DNA of 6,027 nt from Firmicutes bacterium CAG:449 (lineage in GTDB: Bacteria; Bacillota_I; Bacilli_A; RFN20; CAG-449): contig FR889395.1 in NCBI GenBank assembly GCA_000432895.1, positions 1 to 6,027 of the forward strand, read 5' to 3'. Below the pieces are notes generated by a model. The model was given only the letters and a program-made list of their open reading frames with translations. It was not told the DNA's origin and made no database searches. The position numbers and the translations under genes are program-made. This document shows, one piece after another, positions 1 through 5,712 of the stretch (position 1 is the stretch's first letter; each line of letters begins with the position of its first letter).

Positions 1-218
1 AAACTAAATAATAAACCAACCCCTAATAAAATAAAGAGATAACCAATAAAATTACTTCTAAATGTAGCATCTTCGTTATCAATAAAAACTAAATACATTC
101 CAAGTAAACTAGAAAATACACATAGTAAAATCATCCAATAAAATTTAGATAATCTTGCAGATAAAAAATCAATAAACTTATGTTCATAGTTCATTGAAAA
201 CTTGATTTTAAATTCCAT
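1..218 (-). CDS. Membrane protein, N-terminal part, truncated at the window edge
   Basis: I do not recognise this protein with confidence. The frame opens with ATG at 218 and stays open to the left edge, giving 72 residues. The first 25 or so are polar and begin MEFKIKFSMNYEHKF. Two hydrophobic segments follow, at about residues 27-46 and 56-72, separated by a short acidic loop (DNEDAT), so this is probably an integral membrane protein with a cytoplasmic N-terminus. A short polar strand followed by a two-helix hairpin is reminiscent of YcxB-like proteins, but that is only a suggestion. The start lies 4 nt after the darA stop, so the two are probably cotranscribed and perhaps translationally coupled. 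There is no clear Shine-Dalgarno before ATG 218; ATG 194 (residue 9) is an alternative start with an equally weak site. Confidence 0.6.
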   Translation of the reverse strand, partial: MEFKIKFSMNYEHKFIDFLSARLSKFYWMILLCVFSSLLGMYLVFIDNEDATFRSNFIGYLFILLGVGLLFS

Positions 219-222
219 ATTA

Positions 223-552
223 TTAATATTTATGAGAACTTTCTACATTAATCACAAAAAAGACAATTCCACCTGCTGGTAATTTAACTGGAACCACTGG
301 CATACCCACCCCTGCTTGATTAAAAGAAGTAACAAGTCTTTCTCCAGCATGAGTTTTCAAGATTTTTTTAACTTCATCTAATTTTTCATCTTCCACACCA
401 ATCATAATTGTTTTACTTTTTTTCTTTAAAAATCCACCTGAAGAATTTAATAAAGTTACATAGTAACCATGGTCATTTAAATCTTTTACAACATCTGGAT
501 AATCATCACCTTGTAAAACTGCAATTACAAGTTTTTTATAATTCATATTCAT
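223..552 (-). CDS. darA: Cyclic-di-AMP receptor DarA (PstA/YaaQ family, PII-like)
   Basis: This 109-aa cytoplasmic protein has the size and sequence of the trimeric PII-like c-di-AMP receptors (B. subtilis DarA/YaaQ, Listeria and Staphylococcus PstA). Visible family marks are the first strand KKLVIAVLQ (6-14), the ligand-loop motif SSGGFLK (37-43), MIGVED (50-55), and the last strand AGGIVFFVIN (93-102). Binding of c-di-AMP and the ferredoxin-like PII fold are known for the family; the downstream target is unknown in most bacteria. The start at 552 is chosen because GGGAGG (562-567) sits 9 nt upstream and a good promoter lies just before it. The frame can be extended to an ATG at 672, but that would put the promoter inside the gene and add 40 residues with no family counterpart. 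A second ATG at 546 is too far from the ribosome site. A membrane protein follows 4 nt downstream. Confidence 0.95.
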   Translation of the reverse strand: MNMNYKKLVIAVLQGDDYPDVVKDLNDHGYYVTLLNSSGGFLKKKSKTIMIGVEDEKLDEVKKILKTHAGERLVTSFNQAGVGMPVVPVKLPAGGIVFFVINVESSHKY

Positions 553-561
553 AGAAATTGT

Positions 562-567
562 CCTCCC
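562..567 (-). promoter_or_regulatory. Ribosome binding site of darA
   Basis: GGGAGG on the minus strand, 9 nt before the ATG at 552. It fixes the darA start at 552 rather than at the far-upstream ATG (672), and favours 552 over the in-frame ATG at 546, which would be 15 nt away. Confidence 0.85.
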
Positions 568-576
568 AATAAAATA

Positions 577-605
577 ATTATAAATAGTAATTTTAATAAA
601 ATCAA
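577..605 (-). promoter_or_regulatory. Sigma-70/SigA-type promoter of darA
   Basis: On the minus strand, TTGATT (600-605) and a perfect TATAAT (577-582) are separated by exactly 17 nt. Transcription would begin around 568-572, giving a leader of about 20 nt that holds little beyond the ribosome binding site. This suggests darA and the membrane gene after it form a unit separate from the pncB operon, which ends in a terminator at 737-768. In such AT-rich DNA chance -10 boxes are common; the good -35, ideal spacing and position raise confidence. Confidence 0.75.
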
Positions 606-623
606 TATGCGAAATTTTCACTG

Positions 624-665
624 ATGATTTTATGTTAATTAAATAATTAAATGTAATAAAATCAT
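624..665. repeat. Interrupted inverted repeat upstream of the darA promoter
   Basis: A perfect 10-bp inverted repeat (ATGATTTTAT at 656-665 and ATAAAATCAT at 624-633, minus strand) encloses a second 6-bp one (TTAATT 645-650 and AATTAA 635-640) around a 4-nt loop. The two stems are joined by a 5 nt/1 nt asymmetric bulge. It sits about 20 bp upstream of the -35 box. It lacks a U-tract in either direction, so it is not a standard terminator. An operator or upstream regulatory site is possible, as is chance in AT-rich sequence. Confidence 0.4.
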
Positions 666-736
666 GTATCATTCATATAATTATTTACTTTTTTAATATC
701 CTTATTTCATCAATTATCTTACTTAACATGTTGCTT

Positions 737-768
737 AAAAATAAAAAGAGTTAGTTTTAAACCAACCC
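737..768 (-). terminator. Intrinsic terminator after pncB
   Basis: Immediately after the pncB stop, the minus strand reads GGGTTGGT (761-768) and ACTAACTC (748-755), which form an 8-bp stem with two G-U pairs; up to two more T-A pairs can close the loop (756-760). The stem is followed directly by a U-rich tract, TTTTTATTTTT (737-747). Stem, short loop and U-tract make a standard rho-independent terminator, and it closes the fmt-to-pncB operon. The rest of the intergenic stretch, up to the inverted repeat and the darA promoter, shows no gene. Confidence 0.88.
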
Positions 769-1860
769 CTATTTATCAAATTTAACAACTTCTAATCTAT
801 TTGAAGGAATATCTTTTCTTCCTTCTTTAGCTTGATCTTTACCATTTAATTTAACTAAATCACCAGTAAAACCAACATTAATTTTAACTAAAGATGTACC
901 TACTCCATAAATATCAACTGGAGTATGATGATCTTCAAAATCTTTAATTTTTTTAGCATCAAAGCCTGAAGAAACAATAATTTTAACATAGTTAAATCCT
1001 TCATCATCAAGAGCTTTTCTTAAAGCAAAGATTAATTCTTTACAAACACCATGCGGATCAAATCCACTTGTATCTTTATCATCAAAATAATGATCAATTA
1101 AAGCTTTTGAAGTATCCACTCTTACTGCACGTAATTTATCTTTTAAATGACGAGCAATCATTAATGAATCATTAACCACATTATTATGATAATCAATTAA
1201 AGCAGTAACTTTTTCTTCAGGGAAAGTTTTTAAATAAAAATCAGCAGCTTTACAAATATCTCCATCACAAATTTGAATTAAAGCATGTGGCATTGTACCT
1301 AAGCCTTTTCCACCCCACCATGCACCCATTGCATCAGTTGAATCCGCTTTTAATCCTGCTACATAACTAGCATATCCATCACCAATTTGTGTATTATATT
1401 CATCTTGACGATCTGCCATATTAATAATACCTTTACCATTTAAAACTTTCATAACACGATATGTATTTGTACATACTGATGATCTTCTTGCTAAAATACC
1501 ATCTATCATCGATTCAAGGAAACCAAAGTTTTCATATTTACCAGTAATTTTTAAAGCAGGTTCACCATAATTAATAATATCACCATCATTTAAAGCTTCA
1601 ATTTTTAATGTTTCTGGTTCAACAGCAAATTCATGAATTAAAGCAATACACTCATCAAGTCCACAAACCATTACATCATCTTCTCTTTGAAAGAATTGCA
1701 TAGTAACAATTTGATTAGGAATATTTTCTATAACAATTTTTCTTGTTTTTAAAAAGTAATTTGCAGTAAAAAAACCTTCTTTTAATCTTGGATCAAAATT
1801 AAAAGTTTTATTAGTTAATCTTTTAATTAATCCTTTTTCTTTCATTTCAATTTCATTCAT
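769..1860 (-). CDS. pncB: Nicotinate phosphoribosyltransferase
   Basis: This cytoplasmic enzyme joins nicotinate to PRPP, with ATP hydrolysis, to make nicotinate mononucleotide, the first step of NAD salvage (Preiss-Handler route). At 363 aa it belongs to the short form found in archaea and many Firmicutes and mycoplasmas rather than the roughly 480-aa Bacillus form. Visible motifs include FFQRED near residue 56, ARRSS (124-128), the STDAMGAWW stretch (174-182), GLGTMPHAL (186-194) whose His192 matches the phosphorylated histidine position of the family, VRVDTS (246-251), the phosphate-binding KIIVSSGFD (293-301) and YGVGTSL (318-324). AAAGGAG (1868-1874) sits 7 nt before ATG 1860 and lies inside the end of the upstream gene; only 2 nt separate that stop from this ATG. 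It is the last gene before a terminator. Nicotinamide specificity is an alternative but less likely from the sequence type. Confidence 0.93.
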   Translation of the reverse strand: MNEIEMKEKGLIKRLTNKTFNFDPRLKEGFFTANYFLKTRKIVIENIPNQIVTMQFFQREDDVMVCGLDECIALIHEFAVEPETLKIEALNDGDIINYGEPALKITGKYENFGFLESMIDGILARRSSVCTNTYRVMKVLNGKGIINMADRQDEYNTQIGDGYASYVAGLKADSTDAMGAWWGGKGLGTMPHALIQICDGDICKAADFYLKTFPEEKVTALIDYHNNVVNDSLMIARHLKDKLRAVRVDTSKALIDHYFDDKDTSGFDPHGVCKELIFALRKALDDEGFNYVKIIVSSGFDAKKIKDFEDHHTPVDIYGVGTSLVKINVGFTGDLVKLNGKDQAKEGRKDIPSNRLEVVKFDK

Positions 1861-1862
1861 TA

Positions 1863-2381
1863 TTATACTCCTTTACTAATATAGAAATTTTGTCCTACTT
1901 TTGCTTCGTTTTCTTCTAAATAAACAATATCATTAGAAGAAGATATTTTTAAATCTTTAAACGAACAAATTTTATTAATTTTTGAATCAACTTTAATAAC
2001 ACATAATTTATTAATGTCATAATTATTATCATCGAGAATAATAATTTCATTATTTAAATCAATCTTAACTTTTCCTAATTCTTTTTCAATAATTTTACCC
2101 ACTAAAAAGATTGTATTTTCTTCAATAGCAACTTGATATTTAGTTAATTTATCATTAATTATTTTAAGTAATAAAGATGGTAAAGAATAAATTTGACCAA
2201 TTCCTTTAATTTTACAAATAGAAGAAATATTAAAATAATTAATACCAATTAAATCTTTATCATGGTAAATTAAAACAATATCATTATCTTTGATATAAGA
2301 AGTAGGTATTTTATTTTCATCAATAACAATTAATAAAACATCGCCTAAAGATTTGTAGTTATAATAAAAATTTGCTTTCAT
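1863..2381 (-). CDS. ytpR: Shortened YtpR-like protein (DUF4479 plus eroded tRNA-binding domain)
   Basis: The first 80 residues match the N-terminal domain of Bacillus YtpR: FYYNYKSLGDVLLI (5-18) corresponds to the FYN..GVGDVLLI opening, and GINYFNISS (46-54) to GFNIFNASS. YtpR then carries an EMAP/Arc1p-type OB-fold tRNA-binding domain. Here the rest (about 92-172) keeps its beginning (FLVGKI, 92-97), the KICSFKDL stretch (137-144, YtpR MICSAKEL) and the closing VGQNFYI. It lacks the HPNADKL signature and the PSG...LRGV.S.GM region. The protein is 172 aa against about 200, so binding of tRNA is doubtful and its role is inferred from homology only. Its ATG overlaps the trmB stop (ATGA). No clear Shine-Dalgarno is seen, so translation is probably coupled to trmB. 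pncB starts 2 nt after its stop. Confidence 0.75.
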   Translation of the reverse strand: MKANFYYNYKSLGDVLLIVIDENKIPTSYIKDNDIVLIYHDKDLIGINYFNISSICKIKGIGQIYSLPSLLLKIINDKLTKYQVAIEENTIFLVGKIIEKELGKVKIDLNNEIIILDDNNYDINKLCVIKVDSKINKICSFKDLKISSSNDIVYLEENEAKVGQNFYISKGV

Positions 2382-3004
2382 TTTCTTGCTACTATTCTTT
2401 TAATCGTGGTATTTAAACCTCTAAATTTCTTTTCGTATTCAGTCATTTTATCATCTTCATCTAGATTTTGGTAATCATAAGTAATACTTTCTACGACAAA
2501 TTTAGATTCTTTAAAATATTCAACTGAATCATTAAATAACAAATCATTATCAGTTTTAAAAATCACTTTCCCATTATTTTTTAAGACTTCATAATATTCA
2601 TTTAAAATTGTTGGATATGTTAGTCTCCTTTTATGTTGACGTTTTTTTGGCCATGGATCAGAAAAATTTAAATAGATATAGTCAAAGCGATCTTTACCCA
2701 TTTTTTCAAAAAGATAATGAACATCCATATTTACTAATAAGACATTTTTGACTTCATTTTCTAACAATTTTTTTCCAGCAATTGCAAGAGCCATCCCAGA
2801 AATTTCTACGCCTAAGAAATATACATTAGGATTAGCTAAAGCCATTTGTAAAATAAAATCGCCTCTTCCCACGCCAATTTCTAATCTTAAATTTTCATGA
2901 TTAATAAAAGAAATAAATTCTTCATCAATATTATCTTTATTTTTAATTAAATGTGTATTTTCTTGTAAAAATTGATCTCCCCACTTACGATGTCTTAATC
3001 TCAT
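2378..3004 (-). CDS. trmB: tRNA (guanine-N7-)-methyltransferase
   Basis: TrmB uses S-adenosylmethionine to methylate G46 in the variable loop of tRNAs, giving m7G46. At 208 aa it is the usual single-domain Rossmann-fold form. Motif I is LEIGVGRGDF (41-50), followed by FLGVEIS (63-69) and NMDVHYL (92-98). The family signature NFSDPWPKKR (113-122) continues into QHKRRLT (123-129). FKTDN (149-153) and TEYEKKFRG (188-196) are the conserved C-terminal substrate and cofactor elements. AAAGGAGAG lies just upstream of ATG 3004. The gene overlaps pepV by 4 nt (ATGA) and ends with another ATGA overlap with the ytpR-like gene, so it is the middle of a coupled set. Both tryptophan codons checked (residues 8 and 118) are TGG, and the stop is TGA. 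Confidence 0.97.
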   Translation of the reverse strand: MRLRHRKWGDQFLQENTHLIKNKDNIDEEFISFINHENLRLEIGVGRGDFILQMALANPNVYFLGVEISGMALAIAGKKLLENEVKNVLLVNMDVHYLFEKMGKDRFDYIYLNFSDPWPKKRQHKRRLTYPTILNEYYEVLKNNGKVIFKTDNDLLFNDSVEYFKESKFVVESITYDYQNLDEDDKMTEYEKKFRGLNTTIKRIVARK

Positions 3005-4365
3005 AAGCTCTCCTTTGCTAATTCACCTAAAGACATAATAGCTTTAGCATAGATTGAAATAGATTTTCTTAAATCATCAAGATGAATCTTTTCATTAGCT
3101 TCGTGAATATGATCTTCTCTATTAGGAAAATGAGAACCAAAAGCTACAGTATTTTTACTTTCTTTAGCGTATGTTCCTCCTCCAATAGCCATTGGTTTAG
3201 AAACATAATCGTGAGTTTCTTCTTGATAACATTTTAAAAGTGTTTGAATCATTTTTGATTCTGGATTAAATAATAAATAATCACTAGTTCCTTGATAAAT
3301 AATTTTGCCTAAAGATAATGAATCTAATTTTTTACAAACTTCTAAAGCATTAACACCATCAGGATATCTAAAATTAACTGAATATCTTAAAACACCATTT
3401 CTATAAGAAATTAAACCAACATTATAAGTGGTATCATGCAATAATTTACTTTCATAATAAACACCTAAAGATTTTCCAGTACCATCTAAATAACCATCTG
3501 CAGTTAAAACAAGTTTACGATAATTATATTTTAAACCTAAATATTTAATTAAATGTAAACCAGCATTAATACCTAAACTTGGCAAAGAACCATGGCTAGC
3601 TTTACCATAGAAAGTTAAATCATTACCATTTAAAGTGTATTTTAAATTATTTTCTAAACAATAATTTTTAATACTTGTTTCATCGATACAATTTTCACAA
3701 CTAAATTTTGCACTTGCTTCATCGATGACTGAATTAATTACTACTCCCCCAGATAAAGATATAATTTCTTTAATATCAATTTGTAATTCAACTGAATAAG
3801 TTGCAATAGCTTTTTCTCCATAAATTAAAGGGAAATCACCATCAGGAGTAAAACCATAACTAGGATATGGTTTTCTTAATTTATGAAAATAATATTCTAA
3901 GCATTTCGAACCACTTTCTTCATTTCCACCGATAACCAAATTAACTTTATAACCATTAATTAAATTATAATCTTTCAATAATTTTAAAGCATAATAACTT
4001 GCTATCGCGGGTCCTTTATCATCAGAAGTACCTCTTCCATACATAATATCATCTTCGATAGTGCCACTAAAAGGTGGAAATTTCCATTTACCAGAAACAG
4101 GTACCACATCGCAATGTGCATAAATAGAAATCAATGGTCCACTTCCATAACTAATTTCTGTACAATAGCCATTACATCTATCAACAGTGAAACCATCTTT
4201 TTCAGCAAGTAAAGCAATATATTCTAAAGCAGAATGAACTCCTTCACCAAATGGAGCAAGTTTAGAAATAGTTTTTTCATCATAAACTGAATTAATTTTA
4301 ATCCAATTTTGTAATGATACAATTGCTAAATCATAATATTTTTGTGCTAATTCATTTATTTCCAT
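3001..4365 (-). CDS. pepV: Dipeptidase PepV, M20 metallopeptidase family
   Basis: PepV is a cytoplasmic dinuclear zinc dipeptidase of broad specificity that finishes the breakdown of imported peptides. The 454 aa are close to the roughly 470 of lactobacillal PepV. Metal and catalytic residues can be placed by motif: His84 and Asp86 in YAHCDVVP, Asp115 in GRGTSDDKGP (110-119), the general base Glu149 with zinc ligand Glu150 in GGNEESG, Asp175 in GFTPDGDFP (171-179), and His421 in DHIHEANE (418-425). The lid domain carries KASHGSLP (255-262), with the His258 that reaches into the active site. All expected residues are present, so it should be active. The start follows the fmt stop by 6 nt. The nearest purine-rich site, AAGGAAG, is about 14 nt from the ATG, which is long. 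It shares ATGA with trmB. Confidence 0.95.
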   Translation of the reverse strand: MEINELAQKYYDLAIVSLQNWIKINSVYDEKTISKLAPFGEGVHSALEYIALLAEKDGFTVDRCNGYCTEISYGSGPLISIYAHCDVVPVSGKWKFPPFSGTIEDDIMYGRGTSDDKGPAIASYYALKLLKDYNLINGYKVNLVIGGNEESGSKCLEYYFHKLRKPYPSYGFTPDGDFPLIYGEKAIATYSVELQIDIKEIISLSGGVVINSVIDEASAKFSCENCIDETSIKNYCLENNLKYTLNGNDLTFYGKASHGSLPSLGINAGLHLIKYLGLKYNYRKLVLTADGYLDGTGKSLGVYYESKLLHDTTYNVGLISYRNGVLRYSVNFRYPDGVNALEVCKKLDSLSLGKIIYQGTSDYLLFNPESKMIQTLLKCYQEETHDYVSKPMAIGGGTYAKESKNTVAFGSHFPNREDHIHEANEKIHLDDLRKSISIYAKAIMSLGELAKESL

Positions 4366-4371
4366 AATTTA

Positions 4372-5298
4372 CTACTTAACTTCCTTCCCAATTAAATTCT
4401 TTTCTCCATTAACAAAAGATTTATAATCCATTTTTTTCTTACCTTGTTTTTGAACAATTTCTAAAGAAATAATTCCATCATTTCTTCCAATCCACAATCC
4501 ATTTTTATCAGCTTTAATTATGGTATTATTTTTTCCATTACCTTCTAATAATTTTGCTTGATAAATTTTAAAAATTTGTTCATCTAAATAAACAAAACCA
4601 CCTGGGGTTTCACTTAATGCACGAATTTGATTAATAACATCTTTTGATGATTTAGTTAAATCAAGATGTTCTTCTTCTTTAGTGATTTTTTTACAATAAG
4701 TTACTTCATCTTCATTTTGCTTAACTCTTTTTTCTTGATGAAGAACAATTAAAGGTATAATTTGCTTTAAACAATCTAATCCACATTCAGCAATCTTTTG
4801 AGAAGTTGAAGTATAATTATCATCAATTGATAAATTAAATTCTTTTTGTAAAAGCATATCTCCAGCATCCATTTTATCAATCATTTCAATAATAGTTACA
4901 CCTGTTTTACTATCGCCATTTAATAATGATTGCTGAATTGGTGAAGCTCCTCGATATTTAGGTAATAATGATCCATGTACATTAATACAACCTAAACGAG
5001 GAATACTAAGTAATTCATTAGGTAAAATTTGTCCATATGCACAAGTCACAATTAAATCAGGTTTTAAATCACTAACAAAAGAATAATCTAAACGAATTTT
5101 ATGTGGCTGAAAACAAGGTATACCATATTTAGTTGCTACCTTTTTAGTGGGAACCATTTCAATTTTTCTATTTCTTCCAATCGGTTTATCTTCTTGAGAA
5201 ACTAATCCAACAATATTAAATCCTGCTAAAATTAGTCCTTCTAAAACATAACTAGATAATTCTGGGGTTCCCATATATAAAATACGTATTTGTTCCAT
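4372..5298 (-). CDS. fmt: Methionyl-tRNA formyltransferase
   Basis: Fmt transfers a formyl group from 10-formyltetrahydrofolate to the amino group of methionyl-initiator tRNA, which allows normal bacterial initiation. The 308 aa are the usual length. The N-terminal formyltransferase fold opens with ILYMGTPELS (6-15). The folate and catalytic region contains AYGQILP (87-93), INVHGSLLPKYRGASPIQ (105-122) with catalytic Asn106 and His108, and MDAGDML (143-149) with Asp144. The C-terminal tRNA-binding domain follows; ALSETPGGFVYLDEQIFKI (227-245) is its conserved entry. GAGG (5307-5310) is 8 nt before ATG 5298. The gene heads a tight run with pepV 6 nt downstream; no deformylase gene is seen beside it, unlike many bacteria where def and fmt are neighbours. 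Confidence 0.96.
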   Translation of the reverse strand: MEQIRILYMGTPELSSYVLEGLILAGFNIVGLVSQEDKPIGRNRKIEMVPTKKVATKYGIPCFQPHKIRLDYSFVSDLKPDLIVTCAYGQILPNELLSIPRLGCINVHGSLLPKYRGASPIQQSLLNGDSKTGVTIIEMIDKMDAGDMLLQKEFNLSIDDNYTSTSQKIAECGLDCLKQIIPLIVLHQEKRVKQNEDEVTYCKKITKEEEHLDLTKSSKDVINQIRALSETPGGFVYLDEQIFKIYQAKLLEGNGKNNTIIKADKNGLWIGRNDGIISLEIVQKQGKKKMDYKSFVNGEKNLIGKEVK

Positions 5299-5310
5299 TT
5301 ATCTCGCCTC

Positions 5311-5340
5311 AAAATAATCTTAAACGATTAAAATGATTTT
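5311..5340 (-). repeat. Hairpin in the fmt leader
   Basis: On the minus strand, AAAATCATTTTAA (5328-5340) can pair with TTAAGATTATTTT (5311-5323) around the loop TCGT, with 12 of 13 positions paired (one G-U, one C/T mismatch). It ends directly before the fmt ribosome site (GAGG, 5307-5310). The stem is nearly all A-T and the only U-run is the TTTT of its own 3' arm, so it would be at most a weak terminator after the small membrane protein gene. It could instead be a leader structure near the fmt start. Confidence 0.4.
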
Positions 5341-5345
5341 TGCAA
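5317..5345 (-). promoter_or_regulatory. Possible weak promoter for fmt
   Basis: TTGCAA (5340-5345) and TAAGAT (5317-5322) on the minus strand are 17 nt apart. Each matches the SigA consensus at four of six bases. It is placed to give a very short fmt leader, and it overlaps the hairpin at 5311-5340, so both may not be functional. Read-through from the upstream genes is the alternative source of transcription. Confidence 0.3.
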
Positions 5346-5351
5346 TTTCAA

Positions 5352-5660
5352 TTAAGTATTAAGGTAATAAAATTCCGCAAAAGAAGAGATAATTTTTGAA
5401 ATTAAATTTATAAAGAAAGAAACAAGTGATTTAATTAAATTAGATAAACCACTAATAATTTTTACAAACACATTACTATTTTCATTTACTACAATGTTAT
5501 CATTAATATAACCATCTTCTTTTGTTTCATCATTTTCAATAATTTCCACGATTTCTTGAACTGAAGAAGTTTGTTGATTATTACTACTAACATTAAATAA
5601 TATTGAAGCAATAATTAAAATCAATAAAAACAATAAACCTTTTTTTAATAAGTTAAACAT
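5352..5660 (-). CDS. Small membrane protein of unknown function
   Basis: I do not recognise this 102-aa protein. It starts with a short basic N-terminus and a strongly hydrophobic segment (about 8-23, MFNLLKKGLLFLLILIIASI), which is a membrane anchor or uncleaved signal. A polar, acidic linker follows (about 25-62, rich in E, D, N). The C-terminal part (63-97) is hydrophobic with S, K or N every three to four residues, as in an amphipathic or membrane-lying helix. AGGAG about 8 nt before ATG 5660 is a good ribosome site. The gene lies 52 nt after the GPR-like gene and 53 nt before fmt. In Bacillus, gpr is followed by spoIIP, whose product also begins with a membrane anchor, but no amidase domain is present here, so identity with SpoIIP is not supported. 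Sequence and ribosome site favour a real gene. Confidence 0.65.
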   Translation of the reverse strand: MFNLLKKGLLFLLILIIASILFNVSSNNQQTSSVQEIVEIIENDETKEDGYINDNIVVNENSNVFVKIISGLSNLIKSLVSFFINLISKIISSFAEFYYLNT

Positions 5661-5678
5661 AAAATATCTCCTACTGAC

Positions 5679-5684
5679 ATTATA
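5679..5684 (-). promoter_or_regulatory. Possible -10 box before the small membrane protein gene
   Basis: A perfect TATAAT on the minus strand lies 18 nt before the ATG at 5660. No convincing -35 box is found at 16-18 nt and there is no TGn extension. If used, the transcript would start almost at the ribosome site. Chance occurrence is likely in this AT-rich gap. Confidence 0.25.
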
Positions 5685-5712
5685 AATAGAGATTTAGTCT
5701 AATCATGTAGAA

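Noticed and set aside
13..24. 12-nt direct repeat (aaaccaacccct) also found at 759-770
   Set aside because: One copy encodes LGVGL in the membrane protein and the other is part of the pncB terminator stem and stop. There is no further similarity around them, so it is probably chance.
553..672. A 40-codon N-terminal extension of darA starting at ATG 672
   Set aside because: The extension covers the -35/-10 promoter and the inverted repeat, has no family counterpart, and the strong ribosome site lies before ATG 552.
684..728. A 14-codon minus-strand mini-ORF (MLSKIIDEIRILKK) between pncB and darA
   Set aside because: It has no ribosome site, lies between a terminator and a promoter, and is of a length expected by chance.
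5679..5710. GATTAGACTAAATC near-palindrome as a terminator of the gpr-like gene
   Set aside because: The arms are short and imperfect, and no U-tract follows, so it gives no support for termination.
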